This document shows positions 48,391-60,608 of a stretch of 64,000 nucleotides of DNA, piece by piece. The position numbers and the translations under genes are program-made. Under the pieces are notes generated by a model. The model ran no database searches. It worked only from the letters and a program-made list of their open reading frames with translations, and was not told the origin of the DNA. This DNA is from Letharia columbiana (Eukaryota > Ascomycota > Lecanoromycetes > Lecanorales > Parmeliaceae). Position 1 is the first letter of the stretch; each line of letters opens with the position of its first letter. Location: positions 1,240,001-1,304,000 of the forward strand of contig NW_023501041.1 in assembly GCF_014066305.1 (NCBI RefSeq), given 5' to 3'.

Positions 48391-49549
48391 TTAAAAACGA
48401 CTATATTAAATTTCAAATTCCACTTTTTATTAAAAAGCGGTTTTTTGAAAATTTTATTTCTAGGCCATCTAATATACACTAAAAATCGATTAATTCGAGG
48501 CCGAAGGATATTCGTAGGGGTGACTAAATAAAATAATTGAAAGAAATTCTTTATTCTATATATTATAACCGGCTATAAGACTTCTATAAGGTTATTTTAA
48601 ATATCTAGTTCTTTAATAATAATAGCTAATAATAATAGTAATATAGATAAGAATACTTCGAAAGAGCTTTAAAGATTTAATAGCGATAGCGGTAATAGCG
48701 CTGAAGAAATAGCTGTTTCGATATAAAATGGCGAGTTCGCAGAGTATTAAGCTTAAGGCTCGGCGAGCGATTTGAGATTACTCGAACTGCGGGGACTAAT
48801 AAAATAGCTTCTCTAAATAAATAATACTATAAACGATGTTTTAGTTTAATTAGTATACGAAACTTCTTAAATTTATTCTTAGATAGTATCTTAATAAGTT
48901 TATCGACTATTTATTATTTAATAGAAATATATTTAAAGATAATAATATTAATAATAACTTATTCTTATATATAGTAATATTAAATATTAATATACTTAAT
49001 ATATATATAAAATTAAGAATTTTTAATAAGAATTATAATATCTTAATTATTATAGTAGATAATAATAGTCTATATATACTTAGCGCTAAGATTAAGTTAA
49101 TTAAAAAGTTTATATAGCTAAATTATCTTCTTAATAGCTTATATCTAATCGATATATTTAATTTTATAAGAGGATAGCGCTATAATAGATTATTATTTCG
49201 ATAATTAATTAATAATAATACTATCTATATTAAAGACGTAATTAGAGATAGAATATTAAGTATTTTAATTATTCGCCTAATTCGCGTCTATATAATTAAT
49301 AAGTAATTTTAGATTTTCTCTAAATATTAATTATTAATTCTTAATATTATTTAGATATTAAAAAATATACTTAATAGCCTTTTAATAAGATTTATCGAAG
49401 TTTAAGATATATCTAAAAACTATCGAAATAATAAATATAATATTAGATTAAATATCTAGTATTATATATATAAGTAATTCTATAGCTAATTAATAGATAT
49501 AGCGAGATTAATTAATAGAGATAAAATTATTTTTAATAATATAAAATTT

Positions 49550-50240
49550 ATTATTATTAATAAGAGTAGATAATAACGTAAAGCTTAATATATTATATTT
49601 TTTTAGAAATTTCTTAATATAATCTTTTTAGCTAAAGTGTAGAATTCGATTAATATAGTTTTTAATAATTATTATATTAAGATAATAGATATAAGATTTT
49701 AAATTAATTATCTCGAACTTCTTATTAAGCTTATTCTTAATACTTTATATTTTAATTTTATTAAGACTCGCGAGTAAAATATTATTTACGTAAATAGCGA
49801 TAATAGTAATATTATTAATAAATATAGAGAGATTAATAATAATAAATTTAAAATCTAGTTTCTTTAAATAGATTATAAAGATATTATATTAAATTTTAAA
49901 GAATTATTTTAAATTATAAAGTATCTTAATAAGCTTATATATCTTATTTTTTTAATTTTTAATTTTAAAGCTAATAAGTTAAATAATATAAATTATCTTT
50001 TTAATATCGCTATATAAAAAGATAATTTTAATATTTATTTATTTAAGCTTCTAATTTAAGATAATTATTAATATAAAAATCGCTTTATAACTTATAAACT
50101 TAATAATAAAAGCGAAGATTTTATTAAAATTAATCTTTTCTTATTATTTAAAATTATAAATAATCTAGCGAGTTTTATATTATATAATCTCTTTTATAGA
50201 ATTACACTTAAATTTATAAATCTATTAATTTTCTAAAATA
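49550..50240 (-). pseudogene. RIP-inactivated copia reverse transcriptase
   Basis: The minus-strand translation at about 49,792-49,772 is AIYVNNILLA, fitting the YVDDILLA catalytic motif with both Asp changed to Asn by G-to-A mutation. Downstream (lower coordinates), frames read KLNKKFEIINLKS, then YYLSIIIT-like pieces and IKKFLKKYNIL. They match K..L...F.M.DLG....YLG..I.R and GYI.KVL.KFNM, the standard copia RT palm/thumb. The remaining downstream part, to the minisatellite, should be RNase H. Stops are numerous. Confidence 0.75.
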
Positions 50241-50251
50241 TATATTAATAT

Positions 50252-50682
50252 ATATAAAAGAATAAGATAGAGCTAAACTAGAAAATCTTAAATTTATATA
50301 TATAGTTAATTATAAATTTAGAGTTACTACGCTCTTTAATTAGACTAGCTAAATTACCGCGGGTAAATAAATTAACGTTCGTAATTATTAAAATCTTGCC
50401 CTCTCGCGTCTCTCTTATTAAATTATAGGTGTACGTTATTCACAATAGTAATAACTTTTTTGTTTTCTATTAAAATTTTGAAATTTCTTTTTTAAATTTT
50501 GAAGCGCTATTTGGGCTTTCCGAATTCTCGAGAATTTTAGAAATTTGTCTTATAATCATTAAAGCGTAAGGAATTCAAATATCGCTCACTAAAGATCGCT
50601 CACCTATTTACTCGATAGCCCACTAGGCCCTAATTAAAAAAAATGATTATAAATTTAATTTATAGGCCTTTATTCGTATTTA
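50252..50682 (-). repeat. Dispersed repeat R1, copy 6
   Basis: Starts TTAATATATATAAAAGAATA and ends CCTTTATTCGT, inserted in the pol region of copia copy 2. It retains TTTTTTGTTTTCTATTAAAA and TTTGGGCTTTCCGAATTCTC, i.e. moderate RIP. Confidence 0.65.
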
Positions 50683-53600
50683 ATAAAAGATTTATTAGAG
50701 TTTAAATTTTATTAATAATAAGCGAATTAACTTTTTTCTTTATAATAATTTTTTAATATATCTTATAATAAGAGTTTAATATAATTTTTTTATAGATTTA
50801 AGATTTATAAGATTTAAAAAAAAGATTTTTATTAATAGCGCTAGAGGATTTAAAGAGAGTTTTTTATATATTCTTAAAATATCGAATAAGCGATTTATCG
50901 CTAAGATCGAATTATAACCGCTTATAAAATAAGTAATAAATTTAAAAGATATTATTATAGAGGCTATAGAGAGAGTTTTATTATTAAATATATTAGATAA
51001 TTACTTTTCTAAAGATTTTAAATTAACTAAAATTATTAGTTAAGCTCTTTTAAAGATTTAAATAAAATTAAATAAATTATTAACTTTATCTTTAATAGAA
51101 GTTATTTATCTCTTTTAATAATTCTCTTTTAAAATTATAAATAAAGAGAGAAGATAATTTTTAAAATAATTAATAGTTTTAATAAATTAGCGATCGTTAC
51201 GATAGACTATTATTTTAATATTATTATATATATTCTTTTTTAAAATAAAAAGTATAAGCTTAAAAGAGATATTATTAAATTATTTAATATTTAAAATAAT
51301 AGCGATTTTATTATTATTTAAAAATATATAATAAAAATAATCTTAATAATTTATAAATTATTTTTTAATTATATAATTTTAATACTTTTTTTAACTAATA
51401 GCTTTAAATATAATTTAATAGAAGTTTATTTATTTAACGATATATAGATAAGAAATATTAAAAAAGAAATTAATATAAATTTTAAAAGAAGTAATATCTT
51501 ATTTAATTATAGATTAATAATTATATAAATAATTTCTAATATAAATAAACTCGATTTAATATTTTTACGGTAAATCGCTCTTTTTAAATATTATATTAAT
51601 TTTATATTAAATAATAATACTTAATTATTTAAACTTATTATTTATTTAGAAATTCTTTAATATAATATTTTTCTAGATAATTTCCTTAAATAGATAAAAG
51701 ACTTTTATTTTATAATTTTAATATTCTATATTATAATTAAAGCGAAAACGAGTATAATAATAATTATTATATTTTATATTATCGAGAAAAAGCTTAAATA
51801 TAATAAGAATAAATTTATTAGATTTATTTAATAAAAGATAGATATCGAAGTATAAAATAAAATTATTTAGAAAAATAATTATAAATATATAATTATTATA
51901 AAAAGCGTTAAATAATCTTTAAAGATCGATATAAATTAAATTATTCTTCTATCTTTTAAAGATAATATAGCGTTTATAAGACTTTATTTTAAGATTAATT
52001 ACGAAATATAATTTATAAATATTATCGAAAGAAGGTTTAAAAAGATTTATTTTAATATATATTTTAGCTATTTTCTTAATATTCTAAGTATTTAAATAAT
52101 TTATATAGATATATTATATATATAAAGTCTTTTTATAAATTTAAGACTTTTATTAATTAAAGAGTTTTATAGACTTAATAGAAAACTTATTATAAATAAG
52201 AATTTCTTTATTAATAACGATTAAGATTAGAAGAATATTTCTTTAAATATTAAGCGTATAAAAACGACTTTAAATATATTTAAAGAAAAATTACTATTTT
52301 TCTATAGAAAGATCGTTAGAAATAAAAGAAAGCGAGTATTATTACTTCTTTAATTATTTTTTAAAAATAAGATTAAAGTTATATCTAGATATATATTAGA
52401 TATTATTAAAAATTTAAATATACTTAATATTTTATATTTTATATTTAAGATTAATATTATTAAAATCGAAAGTTATATAGCTATCGTCGACGAGTTTATT
52501 AATAAAATAAGATTTTTAAAATTTAAAGAAGATCTTAAAAATTAAGAAATTATAAATAATATATTAAGTATATATATAATTATAAAGCTAAAGAGAGAAT
52601 ATTATCGCTATAATAAAAAGTATAATAATAAAAATTCTATCTAAAAATTTAATTTTAAAAAATTTATAAATTTATTAATTAAGATTTAAGAATTAGTAAT
52701 AAATATAATAGCGATATAAGCGATAAAATAGCGTATTATTATAAATTAAATAATTATAATAATTATCTTAATATTAAAAAATTAATTCTTTTCTTTTTTA
52801 GACTTTTCGAGCTTAGATTTAATATTAATATTATTATCTTCTTAATTATCTCTTCTATTTTAATCGCTATAATTATCGTAATCTTTATTTCTAAAAACTT
52901 AAAATTCTTTATAAATATACTTATACTTTAATTATTTAAGATATTTTTTAATAAAATAAAAGTTTTTATTATAAATAGTATAGAATTTATAAATTTATAT
53001 CTAGATATAAAAGTTAATAGAATTAATACTATTTTAAATATAATATTTAATTAATATAAATATTATAAAAATATAAATATAAATATTGTAAAAATATAAA
53101 TATAAATATTTATTTTAATATAGATAGCTATTATATAAGTATTAAAGAATTTAATAAAAATAATAAAATTAGAGATAATATTAAGTTATTATATTCTAAC
53201 GTAAATTAATATAAATTTAAAAGATTTATTTTTATTATAAAAGTTATAATTCTAATTATAAATTTTATAATATTAAATATATTAACTATTTAAATTTTTA
53301 TAAAATAATAAATATTTTAAATTTTATTAATAATAAAGAGAATTTTTTTAAATAGATTATTAATCTTACGTAATAGACTTATAAATTAATTAATATAAAT
53401 TTATAATTTATTTTTATAAATAGTAAGAATAAGAGACTTTAATCTTTAAATAATAGAATTAAAAATATTTAATTTATAAAACTTATATTCTTCTAAATTC
53501 TTTTAAATAACTATAATATTAATATAGCTTTTAATAAAATTATATAAATTATTTTTATAATAAGTCTTTATTATAATATAGAGTTTATAATATATTTTAA

Positions 53601-54096
53601 TTTATATTATAATATCTATATTAATAATAATTTTAAGAATATTTTTTATAAATTATTAATTAATTATTATTCTTATAATAATCGCTAAATAAGAGATTAA
53701 TTAAATAATATTAATTTTAATATAATATTAAAGATCTAATAATATAAAGAAATTTTATATATTTTATTTTTATTTATAATAATTAAAAACGCTTTTAAAT
53801 ATAGAAATTTAATAAAATTAATTTAAATTAATTAAAAGTTTAATATTAATATATTTAGATATAATATTATTTATAAAGAATTAATTTAATTTTTAAGATT
53901 TAATAGAAAAAAGCTTTAATAAAAGCTTAAACTTAAGAATAAGATTTATAATATAATAGAGTTTAATAAAATAAATAAAATAGATAGTATTAATAAAACT
54001 AGCTTCGCTTTAAATTTAAAGAATTCTTTATTTAAAATTAACTCTAATAGTAATTTAAAAGTAAATTAATTTAATATAATAATAGAATTAACGCGA
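50683..54096. other. Copia copy 2 internal region, not readable
   Basis: 3.4 kb of heavily RIPed DNA inside copia copy 2. 53.4-54.1 kb matches 15.78-16.38 kb of copia copy 1 (reverse complement). The rest should contain gag/integrase but no motif could be read on either strand with confidence. Confidence 0.4.
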
Positions 54097-54101
54097 GAAA
54101 T

Positions 54102-55864
54102 TATTAAAAGTAGAATATTAGATATATTAGAAAGAATAATTATAACTAAAAGACTAATTATTAATTTATAGAATATATAGATATTTATATATATAAAATA
54201 GATAACTAATAATAGCTAGTAATTACTAGCTCTAATAATATATGATATATTATACGATAGTCGAAGGGGTTAATATTATAATACTTCTTAATAACTCTAG
54301 AAGCTAGATTCTCTAAATTCTAGTATATTATATCTTATATATATTAATTTCTAAATCTACGCTTTATATTCGAGATTAATTATTTACCCGATCTTATTAA
54401 ATCTATAAAAAACCTCGATAAAGAAAATAGAAAGAGTGCTAGGGCTTTTAAATACCCGTTTCGGAACCTTAGAATAATGTGAGGGTTTTTTAATATTTTG
54501 CCCGTATTGTTTCGAGACTAATGGTTTACCCATATTGCTTCGGGACCTTAAAATAATCTAAGAGTTTTTGATATTTTGCCCGTGTTATTTCGGGACCTCG
54601 AAATAATTTAAGAGGTTTTAATAATTTGCCCGTATTGTTTCGAGACCTCGGATAATGGTTTGCCCGTATTATTTCGAGGTTTTAATGGCTTACCCGTATT
54701 GTTTCGAAACCTCGAATGAAATGAGAATTTTAATTCGATATTTTTTATATAGGGATTAAATGGCGACAGCTCTCTCGTCGATAGATACGAGCTAAAAAAA
54801 TGGGCTATCGCCATGAGATGAATCTATTAAAAGATCATCGAAGTTTAGTTTAATATCTCTTAGAAAGTATAAGGATATTTTAATTAGAAAGCTTACTTTC
54901 TTAATACTTAAGACTTGAAAACGAGAATAGATGCTACGCTAAGAGGCTAGTAACTAATTAGATCATCGAATTTCACGATTTCTAGTCTAAAATACATCTT
55001 ATTTCTTTATTTTCGATCTAAATACGAGTACATCCAAAAGAGAAAGCACTATAAGGCTGAACCTCGAATATTAACTTTATTAATTTATTCTATTTAATTC
55101 CTTTTATATTACGTAATAAATAATAATAAAATAAATTTATAGAGTTATAGAGTTAACTATACGCTTTTAAATAATATAGAGAAAACGAAATTTGATAAAG
55201 TATTCGTAAAGATATACTAAAAACTAAGATTTATCGAGCTCGCGAGAAGAGCCTCTTCGGTAAAAGCCCTCGGAGAGCCTTCGGAGGGTTAGGGGGGTTT
55301 CAGGGGGTCTCCCCCTGAATATTAAATAAATTATAACGTGAACTATAACGTCTCTCTCGATTCTTAGGGTTAGATTTCTTAAAATTCTTTAAACCCTTCG
55401 GAGCTCTTTAAGGGCTCTCCGAGAGCTTCTATCGAGGGGCTGTTAAAGCAAGCTTAAAATTAATCAAATATTATTAAAATAATTAGATTTCGAGCTTGCT
55501 TTGATAGCCCCTCGATAGAAGCTCTCGGAGAGCCCTTAAAGAGCCCTCGAAGGGTCCGAGGGGTTTTAGGGGATCTCACTGAGAATCAAATAGTCACAAA
55601 CCAGTACTCGGCAAGCTTTTCACTACTGGGAAGCCCGCGCCCCAGCACATATTACTACTCTACCCGCTTCCGAGCTCATAACCTATTGAAAGTAGAATAT
55701 CAGACATATTAGAAAGAATAATTGTTACTAAAAGACTAATTATTGATTTATGGGATATACGAATATTTATATATATAAAATAGATGGCTGATAATAACTA
55801 ATAATTACTAGTTCTAGTAATACGCGATATATATGCGATAGCCGAAGGGGCTAATATTATAATA
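54102..55864 (-). mobile_element. TRIM-2: 1.76-kb TRIM with 5-bp target duplication
   Basis: LTRs at 55,684-55,864 (5') and 54,102-54,283 (3'), 181-182 bp. GAAAT is duplicated at 54,097-54,101 and 55,865-55,869, and copia copy 1 has the empty site (ATTTC near 15,790). The primer-binding site next to the 5' LTR is GGTTATGAGCTCGG (minus strand, 55,683-55,670). The interior repeats the TRIM-1 hairpin (GGCGACAGCTCTC...GGGCTATCGCC) and minisatellite. It also has about 800 bp absent from TRIM-1 (54,870-55,670), including a large hairpin. No frame longer than ~70 codons; the 54,608-54,814 frame is minisatellite translation. It inserted into copia copy 2. Confidence 0.85.
55392..55553. repeat. Large hairpin: ~62-bp inverted arms with ~38-bp AT-rich loop
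   Basis: The left arm (55,392-~55,454) contains TAAGGGCTCTCCGAGAGCTT and CTATCGAGGGGCT. The right arm (~55,492-55,553) is its complement with only a few differences. The loop is AT-rich (TAATCAAATATTATTAAAAT). Both arms are GC-normal and little RIPed. A third partial copy of the arm sequence lies upstream at about 55,268-55,315 (CCTCGGAGAGCCTTCGGAGG). It lies inside TRIM-2 just downstream of its primer-binding site. Confidence 0.8.
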
Positions 55865-57224
55865 GAAATTAGAGTATATTTATTATTAATATTATTTATA
55901 TCTAGAATATTTATAATTATTTAAAGTGTATAAAGAAAGTTCTATTAAGCTTTAAGATTAGTTTAATATAATTTAAAGCGTTATTTAAAAAGAAATCTTA
56001 TATTATAATTTATAATATAATTAATAATACTTTAAAAAAATAAGTTTTAATTTATAAATATTAGAGAAAAATATAATATAAGTATATAAAATCTTTATAA
56101 AAAATTATTACTCTTTATATTTAAGGGGGGATTTAATTAAATTTTATCTTTTATATTATTATCGCGATTATTTTAATTATTCTCTATTATATTTATAATA
56201 TAATATCTTCTACTAGTTAACTCTTTTATTAAAAAAATTAATTAAAATTAAATACGAGATTACTTATAATTTTATTTCGCTCGCTTATTAGAATTAATTA
56301 AAGCTTTTTTATAAAATTATTTTATTTATATAAATATAAAAAATAATTACTCTTCGATTATTATAATAAAAGATAATTCTTCTTTATATATTAATATATT
56401 AAGTATATAAGATATAAGTTATTTTCTTTTTTAGCGTTATATCGTTATTTTAAATTAAATTTTAACTCTTATTATAAAAATTATATAATAAGATATTAGA
56501 GTTTAATCGCTTATTATTAATTTTTAATATAGCGAAGTATAAGAATAAGAATATATTATTTTTTATCTTTAGCGTATTTTATTTAATATAAGAAAATTAG
56601 TAATATTCTAGCGATTATAGCGACTATATAATGAAAAAGTATAAATATATAATATTCTATTATAATATATAATAACTTTAATATTATATAATTAAGTGCG
56701 ATATATCTTAATTTATTTTAAATTATCTTATATAAAAAATAATAAGAAAGTTTATACGCTAAATTATTAATATAATATATTAATATATTAATAATTTCGA
56801 TATAATTCTCCTTACTCGCGACTCTTTTTTTTTCAATTAAAAGTATATTCGACGTATATTATCTAGCTAGAATAATTATTTTAAAATAAGAAATATCTAT
56901 ATTACGAAGGTTAATAAAAGAGGTTCTCCGCGGTTATAATTACTATTATTTAATAAATATTAATATAATAAATATATTAAAAGTAGTTATAGCTATAATA
57001 GATAATAGATAATAGATAAATTATAAAATAATTAAAATAGTTATCGGATAGAGTCTAGATTTATAATTTATTAAAATATAAGATAGAATACTTAGTTATA
57101 TTAACTAGAGAGTTCTATAAAAGAAAAGAGCGACTAGATATAAATACACTAAGGCGTATCACGTAATTATATCACATAATCGCCAAGACGCCAAGAGTCA
57201 CGTGATTCGAATTCCAACAGTTTA

Positions 57225-59160
57225 TCTTATTTAACGGAAGTTAAGTAATTTAAAAAATATAAAGTACTATAAATTCTTATAGTCTAAAATAACTTTAATA
57301 GAGTTCTTAATAGAAGTATTAATTAGCTTAGAATACTATTTCTTAAAAACTTATATTATAACTATAAGTTTCTTATTATAAATATCGTAATTATACTTTA
57401 TAGAAGATATCTTTTTAAAAAGAAATATTATAGATCTAAGTACTTCGTTTTTATCTTCTTATAATAGAATAGTAATAATTATAAAATTAGATATAATATT
57501 TCTAGCTAAGTCTTTTTATTTAAATTAAAATAAGTAAATATAAAAGTAATAGTAAAAGCTTTCTTAAGTATTTTAAAAGCGAGTTATTTTAAATATTCTT
57601 AAGCTTATAAATAGATAAAGTCTTTCTTCTATTAAGTATAAATAAAATTCGTTAAAGATATAGCGATTTTAGAATATCTTATAATAAACTTTTAATAGAA
57701 ATTGGCGATTTTTAGAAATACTTATATATCTTTAATATATTTAAATTTTTTTATCTATTAAGTAATAATCTTATTTTTTTTATATCTATTTCTACTTCTT
57801 TTATAGTAATAATTAATTCTAAATATTTAACTTTAATATTATAAAAGTTATATTTATTAATATTAAGATAGAGATTACCTTAGAGGAAATATACGATTAG
57901 AGTATGTCACGTGACTGTACTATCAACTCGATATTTGTTATAACTTTCGATCAACTTTCAATCAACGTTTCATTAATATTAGAATTCTGATAATATTAAA
58001 TTATTCGATATTCGAAATAAATAGATAATTATTTTATAATTCCCTTATTATATATTAAGGTTTAAACTAGTTCGGGTATCTCGCTTCGCTTATAATAGCC
58101 TATTTATCAACGTCACGTGATTTATTTTTCGATTTTTCGATTTTTCTCGAAATTTAATATATAAAGTAAGATATATAGCCCTATAGGGCTGTGGGACTTA
58201 AAGAAAATTTCGGAAAATTTTATAAATTACCGCTATCTATTAATTCTCTATTAATAATATATTAATATATTACTTTATAGCGTAGTATTAAAATAGTAAT
58301 AAATCGATACCTCTCTTATATTCTATTAACTATCCATTAACTATCCATTAACTATCTATTAACAATAAATTCGACTTAATCTTTCATAAATAGAAAGTTT
58401 TACATAACTCCATTTAATATACGTTATATAAAACGTAAAATCTAAATGTATCCGGTGTGTAGTCCTTATTATACAAATCGTATTGTTATCGCTAATAGTT
58501 TATTAATTCTCTATTAATAGTAAATACTCATATGTAGTAGCTCCCGTAAGGTAGCTTATCGAAATTTCTTTAATATCTTTTCTATATATTAAATATACTT
58601 ATCTTTAATATTATTATAAATAAGAATATTATCTAAATAAATAGTATAGAATATATCTAGATATTTATATAAGATATCATTAATAAATACTTAAAAAGTA
58701 GTAAGAGTATTATATAACTCGAAAGGTATTACTATATATTCGAATAGACTATATCAAGTAAAAAATATGATTTTTTCTTCGTAACTCTTTTTTACTCTAA
58801 TTTCGTTAAAAGCGATTATAATATCAAATTTACTATATATTCTCTTTATATATAATTTAGCGAGAGTCTCTTTAATTGATAGAGGAGTATTTTAATTAGA
58901 GATAATAAGTGCGTTAAGAACTCTATAATCCACGTATAGTCTAAGTCCTTTATTAAATTTCTTTATAATTAAAATAAATACTACGTAGAAGAAAGTATTT
59001 AATCTAATATAATCTTTTTTTAATATTTTTTTAGTATATTTCTTTATAACTAATATCTAATTTTTAAAGAGTTTATAAACTCTTTTTAGTAATAGAATAA
59101 CTTCTTTCTTAAAGTTTATTTCGTAATTAATAAAGTAATAAGAGAGAAGTTTATTAGCTT
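57225..59160 (-). pseudogene. RIP-inactivated gypsy reverse transcriptase (gypsy-4), split by R4
   Basis: The minus-strand translation of 59,000-58,553 is readable: KGLRLYVDYRVLNALIISN (fits GLRLCVDYR.LN..T..N), TPLSIKETLAKLY, FDIIIAFNEIRV (fits KLDVRSAFN.IR), EYIVIPFELYNTLTTF (fits EYLVMPFGLTNAPATFQ), FINDILYKYLDIF and IYLDNILIYNNI (fits YLDDILIYS, plus 58,650-58,617). R4 interrupts it at 57,878-58,551. Below that, FLKIANFY and KFIIRYSKIAISLTNFI fit the FLG.ANFYRRFI..YS.IA.PLT block. Copia copy 2 cuts it at 57,224. Few stops remain in the first part. Confidence 0.8.
57878..58551 (-). mobile_element. Repeat R4, copy 2 (674 bp), TA-flanked
   Basis: Inverted copy of 13,348-14,009, flanked by TA at 57,876-57,877 and 58,552-58,553. 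Removing it rejoins the gypsy-4 reverse transcriptase frame, which confirms the boundaries. It contains GTCACGTGAC and GTCACGTGATTT, three ACTATCCATTA-type short repeats (58,328-58,365), and a CCCTATAGGGCT palindrome. Less RIPed than copy 1. Confidence 0.75.
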
Positions 59161-59193
59161 TAATAGAATTTTAATATCTAACTATTTATTATT

Positions 59194-59505
59194 AGTATAT
59201 ATAAAAGAATAAGATAGGGCTGAGCTTAAAAACCTTGAATTTGTATGTACAGCCAATCATAAATTCGTCAGGTCTACGCTTTTTGGTTAGACACCGCGGG
59301 TAAATAAATTAGCGTCCGCAACTATCAAAATCTCTTACCCTACTTTTCACCCTTTAATAACTTTACTATTTTCTATTGAAATTTTAAGATTTTTTTTTTA
59401 AATTATAGACCGTAATTTGCGCTTTTTTAATATAAATTTTTTCTATAATTTAGTCTTATAATTCTTCAAAGACAAGGAATTTAAATATCGCTTACCAAAG
59501 ATTAT
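59194..59505 (-). repeat. Dispersed repeat R1, copy 7 (3' truncated)
   Basis: The least mutated 5' part of R1: TTAGTATATATAAAAGAATA, then GGGCTGAGCTTAAAAACC and GTACAGCCAATCATAAATTC. It stops before the usual CCTTTACTCGT end. 35 bp of GC-rich sequence (AGCAGCCCTACGGGGGCCC...) separate it from the copia LTR. Confidence 0.6.
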
Positions 59506-60430
59506 ATTAGCAGCAGCCCTACGGGGGCCCTATGACGGCCCTGTTAGAATTCGGATTACGTGACTCTTGGCGTCTTGGTAATCACGTGATATAGTCACGT
59601 AACATGCCTTAGTGTGTTTATATCTAGTTACTCTTTTCTTTTATAGAACTCTCTAATTAATATAATTAAGTGTTCTATCTTATATTTTAATAGATTATAA
59701 GTCTAAACTTTATTTAATAATTATTTTAATTATTTTATAATTTATTTATTATTTATTATAATTATAACTACTTTTAATATATTTATTATATTAATATTTA
59801 TTAAATAATAATAGTTATAATCGCGAAGAATCTTTTTTATTAATCTTTATAATATAAATATTTTTTATTTTAAGATAATTATTCTAGCTAGATAATATAT
59901 ATTAAATATATTTTTATAAGTAAGAGGGGTTATATTAAAATTATTAATATATTAATATATTATATTAATAATTTAGCGTATAGACTTTCTTATTATTTCT
60001 TATATAAAATAATTTAAAGCGAGTTAAAATATATTATATTTAATTATATAATATCGAAGCTATTATATATCGTAATAAAGTATTATATATCTATACTTTT
60101 TCGTTATATAGTTATTATAATCGCTAAAATATTATTAGTTTTTTTATATTAAATAAAATATATTAAAGATAAAAAACGATATATTTTTATTTTTATATTT
60201 CGCTATATTAAAAATTAATAATAAGTAGTTAAACTCTAATATTCTAGGGAAGTAATATACGTACACCCCCTTTTAATACATATACACCCCCTTTTGATAC
60301 ATGTATACCCCCTCCAAATCCGATTAGCTTCCGCGCGGCCGCTAGCCGTATAAGATATAAACCCCGTACATAACCGGAGTAGGGTCGAAAGAGGTGAGGC
60401 TGCTACAAGAGGTGGGACTATACGAGGCGG

Positions 60431-60487
60431 ATAGCGAGGTAGTCGATAGCGAGGTAGTCGATAGCGAGGTAGTCGACAGCGAGGTGG
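60431..60487 (+). repeat. 15-bp tandem repeat, about 4 units, in an open frame
   Basis: Units of GATAGCGAGGTAGTC (last unit GACAGCGAGGTGGAC). In the plus frame starting about 60,394 they read as VVDSE repeats. The frame (to 60,723) runs into the nested MITE and has no recognisable domain, so I regard it as a possible fragment of a captured gene or chance coding. Confidence 0.5.
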
Positions 60488-60608
60488 ACGTGGTACGCCA
60501 GCCTACATGCACATGTTTGGTACTTTTCAGCTGCAGGAAGGCCAGGTGGCCAATAGGTAGTGGATATTCGAGTACGATAGGCGTATTTCTAGTAGCAACG
60601 AGAGACTA

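Larger units (their letters stand above)
47865..57219 (-). mobile_element. Ty1/copia-like element, copy 2, complete with both LTRs and 5-bp target duplication
   Basis: The 5' LTR is 57,069-57,219 and the 3' LTR 47,865-48,015, both 151 bp. GTTTA is duplicated at 47,860-47,864 and 57,220-57,224. The primer-binding site next to the 5' LTR is the RIPed form of GGTTATGAGCCC. A purine tract (AAAGGAAAG on the minus strand, 48,016-48,024) precedes the 3' LTR. The element contains repeat R1 (50,252-50,682) and TRIM-2 (54,102-55,864 plus target duplication). Without these it is about 7.1 kb, long for copia. RT remnants lie at 49.5-49.8 kb; 50.7-54.1 kb should carry gag and integrase but I could not read them. 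It inserted into gypsy-4. Confidence 0.85.
41899..59193 (-). mobile_element. Ty3/gypsy retrotransposon remnant, gypsy-4, split by several insertions
   Basis: Pieces on the minus strand, from 5' to 3': RT (59,190-57,225, interrupted by R4), RNase H-like region (47,859-47,330), a short piece (46,690-46,553), integrase (43,634-42,600) and chromodomain/3' end (42,600-41,900). The breaks are filled by copia copy 2 (47,865-57,219), R1 (46,690-47,324) and the Tc1/mariner pair (43,635-46,550). Joining the pieces in that order gives a normal gypsy pol. All frames carry RIP stops. No LTR pair was identified. Confidence 0.55.

Noticed and set aside
54608..54814. 68-codon minus-strand frame with RNNTGKPL repeats
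   Set aside because: Pure translation of the TRIM minisatellite.
35385..59193. Treating gypsy RT/integrase remnants as functional or domesticated genes
   Set aside because: All contain several in-frame stops and catalytic Asp-to-Asn changes of RIP type.
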